Shown piece by piece: positions 6,527 to 13,639 of a stretch of DNA of 17,614 nucleotides; position 1 is the first letter of the stretch; every line of letters begins with the position of its first letter. The notes beneath the pieces were generated by a model that made no database searches, was not told the DNA's origin, and was given only the letters and a program-made list of their open reading frames with translations. Made by a program: the position numbers and the translations under genes. Where the stretch lies: contig CALERQ010000154.1 in assembly GCA_937907305.1 (NCBI GenBank), positions 1 through 17,614 of the forward strand, given 5' to 3'. The stretch is from an uncultured Clostridia bacterium (GTDB lineage Bacteria > Bacillota > Clostridia > Oscillospirales > Ruminococcaceae).

Positions 6527-9370
6527 CTACGCCCTTTTGGCAGCTACGGCAATCCCGTTTGCGTCATCCACCTTCAAGGTGGTAAGGGTGGGGCAATCCT
6601 TATCGTTTACTTGCAGCTTGCCATCGGTGCAGATGCCGTCACTGACAGACTCAATGTTCAGCTTGCCGCCGGAGGCGATGGTCACATCGCTGCCCTCCCC
6701 GGTCAGGTAAATACCGGCATTAGAGCACCCATACTCCGTAATCTTTACATCGGCGCTGCCGCTGAGGAAGACAGGTCCGCTGCCGCCGACAACCATAGAT
6801 TTGAATCCTCTCATATCCAGCTTGCCGCTGATGACATACAGCCCGCAGGTTTTACCCTCCGGGAATCCCTCCGGAATCAGGTCGATCGATTTGAATGTGT
6901 CGGTATAGTCCTCATCAAAATCGGTCTTGATCGCCATATTGTCGGGGGCTGTTCTTACGATCACCCCGCCGGCCTTGATGGCGGTCGTCTCCTTGGCATA
7001 GAGGGATTCGACCTTTAAGGACGCGCTGCTGGAAGGATCATCGCCGATCCATACGCGATGTGTTTTATCGACCTCAATGCCGGTAACGGATAGATTCTCT
7101 GTGGTCTGATAGCCAGTAATCTCCACGGAGCCAAGGAGGGTCACATCGCCGTTATTGGTATAGATGGCAGTGACGGGAGATGAGGTGTTCTTGATGCTAA
7201 ACTCCACTGTGACATCTTCGCTGATGGCGATGTCGTTCGCAAACAATTCGCTGTTATTGCAGAGAATGCCATACCCGGCGCTGGCATTGTCCAGTACGAT
7301 CTCCAGCTTACTGTTGGGCTCGCCGGTGATGTTTACCCCGTAGTCTGATTGGATGGCGGCGTTCGTGGAATGACTACTGTCAAGATAAATGCGATTGGTG
7401 TTCCCTTCCAGATGGATATGCAGCGGGAGCTGATTACTTCCATTCATGGCATTCACCATGTGAATATAGTTACCGCCAAAATCTGCATAATAGTTCTTCA
7501 GCGTCAGCACTTGAGTCGTGCGGTCCCAGCTCCAGCCGTAGCTGGTGAGATTGCCCGCGTTGCTGTTGATGGGGAAGCTGGTCGAACCGATGGTCAGAGT
7601 CCCGGTCAGCGTGGCGGCCTGCACCGTGCCGCTCAGGGTCACGGTCTCCGTTTTGCCGTAGGCCTCGGCGGTGATGGTAACATTGTATGACGCATTCGTG
7701 CTGGTCGGGGTGCCGGTTATTTGGACAGAACCGTTGTTCATTTCGCGCGTATTAAGGCCGGCGGGCAAGCCCTTGATCTTCCAGCTGACACCGGAGGAGT
7801 CAGAGGAGGAGAAGTCCGTCTTGTTGATCGACAGCTGGAGATTCACCGCTTTGCCGGTCTCGAAGCTCAGCCCGCCGGGATCGATCTCGCTGTCGGTGCT
7901 GTTGTCCCACCCCGTAATTTTCAGCTGGGCTGTGCTGAAAAAGAAGGTCAGCTTCGTGCCCTCGATGTCCCAGACTGTGGAGCCGGTGTCGCTGCTGGAG
8001 GTAGACCTGTCGCAGCTCACTGCGGTGTTATTGCCCAGCACTACCTCGCCGACCATAGCATAGTTGGTTTCGGTGTCGCCGGTATTGGTTTTCTTCATGG
8101 TCACTTTACCGCCGCTGGTCAGGTCGATCTTCGAAGCCGCGCCGCTGACGGTCCATACCGCACAGCTTCCGCCGGTCAGGTCCACCTGGGAGTTGCCGGT
8201 GATCTCCAAGATGCCGGCCCCTCTTTGCAACCAAATGCCAAAGGCTGTCGCGTTCGTTACGGTCACAGCGCTGTTTGCGATCCGCACGCCCGAACATTCG
8301 GAGTACAAGCCGTACTGGCAGCTGTCGATGGTCAGATTTGCGCCCTTTTCAACGATAATATTGGCAGTTGCCGTGTCAGCATCAGTTGTCACAGTGCTGC
8401 GGTTGCCCACGGCATAACCGGTAACGGCGTGGATATTTACCTCTGTGTGGGGTTCGGATATGGTAAGCAATTTATCTTTGCCGCTGTTATGGATATAAAT
8501 TCCATTCGTCGGTGTGCCGTTGATATTGACCTCGGCGGCGCCCGTTATGCTGATGCTGCCGGCATAGCAGTACATACCGGTGTCTTTGGCGGTGATATCC
8601 AGCGTGCCGCCGTCCACCGTGATGCCATTCTTGGCATAGATGCCGTAGCTGCCATTCGCACCGCTTACGGTGACATTGGCACCGTTCAGCGTCAGGCTGC
8701 TGTCGCAGTAGATACCGTAAGGGGATCTGTCTCCGGAATAGGATGCGGTGGAAACCTCAAGTGTACCGCTGCCTTTGATGGTAAGAGCTTCGTTGGCGTA
8801 GATGCCGCAGTGACTGTTGTAGCTGCCAGCTACGACCCAGCCATTCAGCGTGCTGTTACTGTTCACCTGTATGGTCAGGGCGCCGTAGCTCTTGATGTAG
8901 TCGGCTTGCAATCCGTTCAGCGTCAGGGTGCCGTTACTGTACCAAGCAACATTACTGTTGTATTGGGTGGTTGTTTTCTGCGTAGCATTGTTGTTTTCAA
9001 TGCCTTCCCCACTATACAGCTGCAGCTCTGTGTCGTTCAGCTTGATATATACATAATCATTTTGCACTCCCCTGGCGGCACTCCGCCGGGCGGGGGCGGC
9101 TGCTTCCGGTTCTCCGGTTTGTTCCTCCGTTTCCTCTGTTTCATCGGAGCCTCGCGGCGGCACCGGGTCTTCCGGGTCTTCCGGTTCCTCCGTTTCGCCG
9201 GGGGGATCGGTTTCATCCGGCTGCGGCGTAATAACCGCTTCGCCGTCTTCGCCTATCGCCACCGGGGCTGTGGTTACCGCCAATGCCGAAAGGGGCAGCA
9301 TGGTCAGTATCATGGCGATACAGAGCATCCACGCGGCCAGCCTGCGGGCCAGCGGCTTTTTACTTTTCAT
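6527..9370 (-). CDS. Secreted beta-helix carbohydrate-binding/adhesin-like protein, N-terminal part
   Basis: This 947-residue frame starts with a long signal peptide (residues 1-32: KSKKPLARRLAAWMLCIAM, cleavage near ALA). A Pro/Glu/Asp-rich linker (about 36-98) follows, then short repeats of the type GTLTLNGLQ, LTIKGSGTLEVS, NVTVSGANGSYGIYAKNGIT, typical of right-handed parallel beta-helices in surface adhesins and carbohydrate-binding proteins. Residues about 500-590 look like an Ig-like module (SGVSWKIKGLPAGLN to TETVTLSGTV). A second beta-helix follows, similar to the first. A strong AAGGAGG precedes the ATG at 9370. The frame ends at TAG (6527-6529) just after an AAAAGGG run; restoring one base joins it to the 5769-6479 frame, giving one protein of about 1,200 residues with a C-terminal dockerin. 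No catalytic motif was recognised, so enzymatic activity is not claimed. Confidence 0.85.
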   Translation of the reverse strand: MKSKKPLARRLAAWMLCIAMILTMLPLSALAVTTAPVAIGEDGEAVITPQPDETDPPGETEEPEDPEDPVPPRGSDETEETEEQTGEPEAAAPARRSAARGVQNDYVYIKLNDTELQLYSGEGIENNNATQKTTTQYNSNVAWYSNGTLTLNGLQADYIKSYGALTIQVNSNSTLNGWVVAGSYNSHCGIYANEALTIKGSGTLEVSTASYSGDRSPYGIYCDSSLTLNGANVTVSGANGSYGIYAKNGITVDGGTLDITAKDTGMYCYAGSISITGAAEVNINGTPTNGIYIHNSGKDKLLTISEPHTEVNIHAVTGYAVGNRSTVTTDADTATANIIVEKGANLTIDSCQYGLYSECSGVRIANSAVTVTNATAFGIWLQRGAGILEITGNSQVDLTGGSCAVWTVSGAASKIDLTSGGKVTMKKTNTGDTETNYAMVGEVVLGNNTAVSCDRSTSSSDTGSTVWDIEGTKLTFFFSTAQLKITGWDNSTDSEIDPGGLSFETGKAVNLQLSINKTDFSSSDSSGVSWKIKGLPAGLNTREMNNGSVQITGTPTSTNASYNVTITAEAYGKTETVTLSGTVQAATLTGTLTIGSTSFPINSNAGNLTSYGWSWDRTTQVLTLKNYYADFGGNYIHMVNAMNGSNQLPLHIHLEGNTNRIYLDSSHSTNAAIQSDYGVNITGEPNSKLEIVLDNASAGYGILCNNSELFANDIAISEDVTVEFSIKNTSSPVTAIYTNNGDVTLLGSVEITGYQTTENLSVTGIEVDKTHRVWIGDDPSSSASLKVESLYAKETTAIKAGGVIVRTAPDNMAIKTDFDEDYTDTFKSIDLIPEGFPEGKTCGLYVISGKLDMRGFKSMVVGGSGPVFLSGSADVKITEYGCSNAGIYLTGEGSDVTIASGGKLNIESVSDGICTDGKLQVNDKDCPTLTTLKVDDANGIAVAAKRA
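6532..6538 (-). other. Probable single-base frameshift in a homopolymer run (AAAAGGG)
   Basis: On the minus strand the codons read GCC AAA AGG GCG TAG, ending the 947-residue frame. With one more A or G they would read GCC AAA AAG GGC GTA GAG ATC TAC, continuing A-K-K-G-V-E-I-Y-G-N-S-R-V-D-L into the dockerin frame. The first beta-helix of the same protein has the matching segment EITGNSQVDL, so the joined frame is the ancestral one. Either the gene is truly broken or the base count is an assembly error. Confidence 0.8.
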
Positions 9371-9416
9371 ACATTTCCTCCTTCCTTAGCAGAAAGATTT
9401 TTGTGGAGCAGACGCT

Positions 9417-9800
9417 TTACAGGCTATCCAGGATCGCCGCCAGGTACCGCTCGCTGGTAGAATTGTAGATAAAGGCATCGATCCTGCCATCCTTTTTGCA
9501 TTGTGTTACGCGGTCCGCCAGCCTGGGGGCGGCGTTTTCATCCACCGAAAAAACAAACTTGCATTCCGGCAGGCTTTTCCGGACAGCATCACAGATTTTT
9601 AACCGCTCCTCCAGCATCCACGGGGTGTAGCCCGTTACCTCCATAAAGAGAGCGTAGGGCTTGAACAGGCGGCATTGTTCCACCGTACTATCCGGTCCCT
9701 CCGAGATGATGGGGGTACAGTCTGTCATTTCCTGCTGAAGCACTCGCTCCAGCGCTCTTGACACGAGTTTGCTCTGCATGTCTATTACAATAATGCGCAT
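9417..9800 (-). CDS. Stand-alone degenerate receiver-like protein
   Basis: A 127-residue soluble protein that reads like a response-regulator receiver with no output domain: MRIIVIDMQSKLVSRALERV opens like beta1-alpha1, and YALFMEVTGYTPWM corresponds to the beta3 strand that normally carries the phospho-Asp. Here that position is Glu54. Only one acidic residue (Asp7) stands in the usual acidic pocket, and the conserved Lys near the C-terminus is absent (IYNSTSER). It is therefore probably not phosphorylated, and Glu could mimic the active state (inference). It has a candidate promoter upstream and a purine-rich ribosome site (AAAGGTGGTGA). No terminator separates it from the beta-helix gene 46 bases downstream, so it probably heads the surface-protein operon. 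A regulatory role is likely, but partner and target are unknown. Confidence 0.65.
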   Translation of the reverse strand: MRIIVIDMQSKLVSRALERVLQQEMTDCTPIISEGPDSTVEQCRLFKPYALFMEVTGYTPWMLEERLKICDAVRKSLPECKFVFSVDENAAPRLADRVTQCKKDGRIDAFIYNSTSERYLAAILDSL

Positions 9801-9849
9801 TCCATCACCACCTTTCCCGCACGCAGACGCAGCTTATCTTGCACTATTT

Positions 9850-9878
9850 ATTGTAGAGATTTTGGAAGGCGTTGTCTT
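9850..9878 (-). promoter_or_regulatory. Candidate promoter of the receiver/beta-helix/cohesin operon
   Basis: On the minus strand AAGACA (9873-9878) and TACAAT (9850-9855) are separated by 17 bases. They match sigma-A hexamers at 4 and 5 of 6 positions. The promoter lies between the upstream terminator and the start codon at 9800, the only place for an independent promoter of this operon. Confidence 0.5.
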
Positions 9879-9904
9879 TATCCAAAGGGATAGTCTTTTG
9901 CAGG

Positions 9905-9941
9905 AAAAGCGAAAAAAGTCCCCTATCTTTCGACAGGGGAC
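9905..9941 (-). terminator. Rho-independent terminator of the three-gene sensory operon
   Basis: GTCCCCT and AGGGGAC (9918-9924 and 9935-9941) form a 7-bp stem around a 10-base loop. On the minus strand the stem is followed by TTTTTTCGCTTTT. It starts 18 bases after the stop of the LuxR-type regulator gene. Confidence 0.8.
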
Positions 9942-9958
9942 AGGGTGCGTATTGTATT

Positions 9959-10591
9959 TTACAGCTCAGCCATAGAGGTGATAACCGTGCTTTCGATGGC
10001 GGCGGCAATCAGCTCCTGCTTGGACTGAAAGCCGCACTTTTGGATCATCTGGTTCATGTGGTACTTTACGGTGGTTTGCTCGATAAACAGCTTTTTACCG
10101 ATGGCGGCGTAGGAATTGCCCTGAATGTAGAGCCGCAGGATATTTTTCTGCATCTCGGAAAGCTCATCTGACCATGCATCGCCAATCTCCACATTGGGTT
10201 CCCTATCTGGGAAGATATGCTCGCCGGAGAGGGTGCGGTTTATCACTTCCATCAACTCCTGCTCGCCGTGATCCTTATACCATAGGCTATCTACCCCCAC
10301 CTGCCGCGCCTTATCCAGTACCAGCGCATCTACCAGCGAAGTGACCACGATGATTTTAATCTTTGGGTATTGGGTGCGGATCTGCTGGGCGGCGGTCAAG
10401 CCGGAGTGCCCATGGAGAGTCTGCACATCCATGAGGATAAGGTCAACATGGTTGGCAGTGCAGAAGTATAACCCCTGGGCAGCGTCACGCAGGGTGTTCA
10501 CCTCGCCAAAACGGTCATCGCTGGCGAGCATTCCCGCAAAGAAATCCTGCATATATTTGTTGTCCTCGATGATCAGTACACTCAGCTTCAC
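9959..10591 (-). CDS. NarL/LuxR-family response regulator
   Basis: A 210-residue regulator. The receiver (1-125) has Asp10 in the acidic pocket, the phosphorylation site Asp55 in LILMDVQ, Thr84 in VVTS and Lys106 in WYKD, so it should be phosphorylatable. The C-terminal HTH (about 140-200) has LSEMQKNILRLYIQGNSYAA and TTVKYHMNQMIQKCGFQSK, the NarL/GerE pattern. The start is a GTG at 10591 that overlaps the kinase stop as GTGA, a translational coupling that makes the upstream HisKA_3 kinase its partner. It is the last gene of the operon. Its targets are unknown. The surface-protein operon 160 bases downstream is an obvious candidate (inference from position only). Confidence 0.9.
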   Translation of the reverse strand: MKLSVLIIEDNKYMQDFFAGMLASDDRFGEVNTLRDAAQGLYFCTANHVDLILMDVQTLHGHSGLTAAQQIRTQYPKIKIIVVTSLVDALVLDKARQVGVDSLWYKDHGEQELMEVINRTLSGEHIFPDREPNVEIGDAWSDELSEMQKNILRLYIQGNSYAAIGKKLFIEQTTVKYHMNQMIQKCGFQSKQELIAAAIESTVITSMAEL

Positions 10592-11829
10592 AGCTCCATC
10601 TCCTCCCGCATCAGGGTAAATCGCAGCAAAAATTCCGGATAGTGGGACAGCGACATTTCGCCGCCGGCGTTTTCTATGCTCTGTCGCAGGGCAGAAAGCC
10701 CACTGCCCTCCAGAATGGGGCCGTAGGGCTTTTGGCCGTCATTGGTAATGGCCACAGTATACCCGCCGGGAATGCCAATAATGCGAACAAATACGGCAGT
10801 GCCGTGGGCGTGGCGCACGCAGTTGGTCATGCATTCCCGCACCGCCTGCACTACCAGGTCGTAGATATCCGGTTCGATGGGCAGCATTCCGTCCAGCCGA
10901 ATCTCCACGCCCAGCTCCGCCGCCTGTGCCAACAGAGCATCGTAGGGGTCGTCGCTTCCCGCACCGGGGGTATAAACCAATGTGCCGGCGGCAACAGACA
11001 GCTTTTTGATTTGCCGCTCCGTTTCCTCCTGCGAAGCTCCGTTTTGCAGCATCTGCCGCAGCACGGAAAGGCTTTGCCCGATGTCATCGTGTATTTTCAT
11101 CTTGAAGGTCAGGTATTCCCTTTCCCGAATTCGGTCTTCGGCACGGGCGTACATCTTCCGCAGCTTGCCGTTTACCCGCAGCAGCTCGCGGTTATCGCGG
11201 TCCAGCTCATCATTGGCAGCAAACAGCTCAGTGCCATTGGTAAATATCGCTTCAGTATAATGCACGCCATCGGCACAGGCCTGCCGCTCCGTATAGTACC
11301 ACACGCCGCCGTCCGGAAAAACATAGCCGCCATCTTGTGCGCGGCCCACACCGTGGTCCCGGCAATGCGCCAGTGCGGTATGCAGTTCGGACAGCGTTTG
11401 CAGGTCGCGACCTGACATGGTACGGAAGATGGCATACATCTGCCGGTTGCAAAGCTTTACGGTGCCGTTGGATGTAAAGTAGCAGCCTGCCACGGGGAGA
11501 TCGTCCATGGCTTCCTTGATGCTGGCGCGGGTGATGTGCCAGCGGCTGTGCCGAGTGCTGAAATACAGAGAGGATACAGCGATGGCTGTGGCGGCCAATG
11601 TGATTATCACGATTACCCAAAGGTGCAGGTTATGCGCCTGCGGCAAGTCATACAGCACCAGCAGAAAAATCAAAGACAGCAAAGACCAAAGGGCGGTGTC
11701 CTTCCAGTGCCTGCCCTTCCGATGCTCAAAGGAACGGATTAAGCCAAAAAGCTGCACACAAAGAATGAGGAACAGAGCCATCAGCCACATAAGGCGTGCC
11801 TGTTCAGGGAGCTGCATCCAGGTCGTCAT
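10588..11829 (-). CDS. Sensor histidine kinase, HisKA_3 (NarX/DesK-type)
   Basis: A 413-residue membrane kinase. Three hydrophobic helices lie at about 11-31, 44-60 and 68-90. A PAS-like segment (about 103-197) and a charged coiled coil (about 200-238) follow. The phospho-acceptor is His247 in KMKIHDDIGQSLSVLRQML, the HisKA_3 H-box. The ATPase domain has Asn336 in ECMTNCVRHAHGT, ITNDGQKP as the G1 region and GSGLSALRQSIENAGG as the G2 region. All elements look functional. This kinase class pairs with NarL/LuxR regulators, which matches the next gene. The ATG at 11829 overlaps the upstream stop as ATGA, with ribosome site GGGGAGGTGA. No large extracytoplasmic sensor is present, so the upstream 7TM protein may supply the input (inference). 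Confidence 0.9.
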   Translation of the reverse strand: MTTWMQLPEQARLMWLMALFLILCVQLFGLIRSFEHRKGRHWKDTALWSLLSLIFLLVLYDLPQAHNLHLWVIVIITLAATAIAVSSLYFSTRHSRWHITRASIKEAMDDLPVAGCYFTSNGTVKLCNRQMYAIFRTMSGRDLQTLSELHTALAHCRDHGVGRAQDGGYVFPDGGVWYYTERQACADGVHYTEAIFTNGTELFAANDELDRDNRELLRVNGKLRKMYARAEDRIREREYLTFKMKIHDDIGQSLSVLRQMLQNGASQEETERQIKKLSVAAGTLVYTPGAGSDDPYDALLAQAAELGVEIRLDGMLPIEPDIYDLVVQAVRECMTNCVRHAHGTAVFVRIIGIPGGYTVAITNDGQKPYGPILEGSGLSALRQSIENAGGEMSLSHYPEFLLRFTLMREEMEL

Positions 11830-13493
11830 ATGCTGTCACCTCCCCGTGTTAGTTGCTGTGTAAGGAACCAACCGCCTTCGTCCCTCTCCAGAAGAATATT
11901 CGGATAGCGACGGGTAAGACTGGTAAGCTCACTGTCACACTCCAAATTGATGCGCAGAGACGGAACGCCGTTCTCCAGTGCGATTGTGACAAAGAAATAG
12001 GTCAGTGTATCCAGCGTTAGCTCCAGCGCGTCTTCGAAGAGATCATAGGCGGCAAAGGCAATGTCAATGGGCAGCAGTGTTTCCGTTTCCGGCAGATACA
12101 GGTTGCAGGGAATGCCGCCAACGGAAAGATTGCTGCAGGATTCCCGCAGGGCACTGCTCAAACGGTTCACCGAGAGGACCCGACTGTGATCTGCGGAGAT
12201 GATCATATCCTTACGGCGCTTAACATAGGTCGCCAAAATGAGGATCCTGAGCAGAAGCTCCTGGTACCGGGGAGAGCCTGCCGGCGTTTTCCGGAGTTCG
12301 GAAGCGAGTGCATTTATTTTCTGCAGCTGCGGCTGGGTCTCACACTGAACAAGGTCGTACAGTCGGTTTTGCTCCTCCAGCTTGTAGCGCTGGGCGTCCT
12401 GCCGGTATTGTTCCCGCAGGATATCATTGCGGTCCTGTAATTCTTCACGAATAGATTCCAGCTCATCCTTCACCCGAACCAGCTCGGAAACATCTTCCTG
12501 CCAGACAATGTGACCACCCTGAATGGGATACGATTTGAGCAGTGTGGCGCCATCCAAAAGCTGTTCGCCACCCTCGGTGCTGCGCATGACCTCAGCAGAA
12601 AGGGGCAGTGCCGAATCGGAGGCATAGCAGATATGGTAGTTCTCATCGGTGATCTGCATTCCTACCGATGAGATGCAGAACAGGGCGTCATAACCGGTAT
12701 TGGTGGGGATAAGGCCTGTTTGCAGGCAGCTTTCCAGCATACCGGCGATCAGCAGGCAATTGGTCACTGTCATATCGCCGGCGATGTAATACAAAAGGGA
12801 GGTGTGATCCTCAATGTAAAGTGCATAAAGAATAGCATATGCAGCCGCTGCAAGGATAAAAAGAAGTGGCATCCAGGTCGTCTTTCTTCCTCTGATGCCC
12901 CGGCATTTTGATATCATTACGCCAAGGGCAGTGACGGCACACAGGGCGATAAATCCCATCACGGCGTAATAGCCTTTCCCGTAGGTGTAGCCGCTGTCCC
13001 GCCATTCCGCCAGAGCGGGATCAAAGGTGAAAACGGTCTGGTGCAGGTCATTGGAGAGTACCAACAGGAAGAGTGCACCGGCAAGAAAGTACAGCAGGTG
13101 CGTCCATTGCGGCAATCGATAGTTCTCCGGCTTATCCAGCGAGGCTGCTACGAACACCGCAAAAAGCGGGATAAACAGCATGGGGAGATAAAAGCCGTAC
13201 CAAAGATAGCGAACAGCAGCTGCCGAAGCAACAAAGAAGTATTTAATAGTCCGATCCAGCAGCCAGAATACAATAAGTCCGGCAATGGAGGTGAGAAAGT
13301 GCTTGGCCTGCGGCTGCATCACTCGGCGTCGCAAAGAGATGCCCCACGCCGTAAAAAGCCCTAGGTAAAGGAGACTGCGCACAATGCCCAGCGCCCGTCC
13401 AGGGATTTCACGGCCGATATTGCGGCAAAGAATAGCAGCAAAGATGGTACACAAAACAAGGAATATTATCTTTTTCTGTTTTATCTTCGTCAT
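11826..13493 (-). CDS. 7TM kinase-like sensor protein with degenerate catalytic part
   Basis: A 555-residue protein. About eight hydrophobic helices fill residues 8-255, including the SNDLHQTVFTF signature (147-157) that I associate with histidine-kinase N-terminal 7TM domains. A PAS-like region follows (about 265-335), then a long coiled coil (338-375). Where a HisKA_3-type H-box would stand, the sequence is EEQNRLYDLVQ, with Tyr379 in place of the phospho-His. The C-terminal 150 residues show no N-box or glycine-rich ATP lid. It is therefore probably a sensor without kinase activity. The ATG at 13493 was chosen for its ribosome site (AGGAGAAAGG); a start at 13601 would add 36 residues unlike the family. 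It overlaps the active kinase gene by 4 bases and likely feeds it signal (inference). Confidence 0.8.
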   Translation of the reverse strand: MTKIKQKKIIFLVLCTIFAAILCRNIGREIPGRALGIVRSLLYLGLFTAWGISLRRRVMQPQAKHFLTSIAGLIVFWLLDRTIKYFFVASAAAVRYLWYGFYLPMLFIPLFAVFVAASLDKPENYRLPQWTHLLYFLAGALFLLVLSNDLHQTVFTFDPALAEWRDSGYTYGKGYYAVMGFIALCAVTALGVMISKCRGIRGRKTTWMPLLFILAAAAYAILYALYIEDHTSLLYYIAGDMTVTNCLLIAGMLESCLQTGLIPTNTGYDALFCISSVGMQITDENYHICYASDSALPLSAEVMRSTEGGEQLLDGATLLKSYPIQGGHIVWQEDVSELVRVKDELESIREELQDRNDILREQYRQDAQRYKLEEQNRLYDLVQCETQPQLQKINALASELRKTPAGSPRYQELLLRILILATYVKRRKDMIISADHSRVLSVNRLSSALRESCSNLSVGGIPCNLYLPETETLLPIDIAFAAYDLFEDALELTLDTLTYFFVTIALENGVPSLRINLECDSELTSLTRRYPNILLERDEGGWFLTQQLTRGGDSI

Positions 13494-13611
13494 TCCGTTT
13501 TCCTTTCTCCTGGTATCATCTTTCATTGCATACAGTGCAATGGCGAAGGGATATCCCTTCGTGTGTGCTCTCCCGCAGGGGCTTCCCCCCTCTAGAGGCA
13601 AATTTAGTTAT
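13494..13611 (-). promoter_or_regulatory. Structured leader of the sensory operon with two inverted repeats
   Basis: From the predicted start site near 13605 the leader is about 110 bases. It holds an 18-base perfect palindrome CGAAGGGATATCCCTTCG (13544-13561), a 7-bp stem-loop CATTGCA-N5-TGCAATG (13524-13542) and the short GC-rich complements GGGG/CCCC near 13577-13590. The two repeats lie only one base apart. They could be operator sites, RNA hairpins or part of a dispersed repeat. No known riboswitch family was recognised. Confidence 0.45.
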
Positions 13612-13639
13612 AGTATATCATGCCAATTTACTTTTTCAA
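13612..13639 (-). promoter_or_regulatory. Candidate promoter of the three-gene sensory operon
   Basis: On the minus strand TTGAAA (13634-13639) is followed after 16 bases by TATACT (13612-13617). The hexamers match sigma-A at 4 and 5 of 6 positions. It is the only convincing promoter between the DUF2087 terminator and the operon. Confidence 0.55.

Noticed and set aside
6530..6545. Programmed -1 ribosomal frameshift as explanation for the split dockerin gene
   Set aside because: The required slip direction is -1, but the zero-frame heptamer is C AAA AGG, not the canonical X XXY YYZ, and I saw no clear downstream stem-loop. A one-base indel in the run is simpler.
7721..9460. Long plus-strand open frame (579 residues) opposite the beta-helix gene
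   Set aside because: It is an antisense shadow without domain character. The minus-strand frame carries a signal peptide, a strong ribosome site and regular beta-helix repeats.
10642..11415. Plus-strand frame of 257 residues opposite the HisKA_3 kinase
   Set aside because: It is a shadow of a gene whose H-box and ATP-binding motifs are complete on the other strand.
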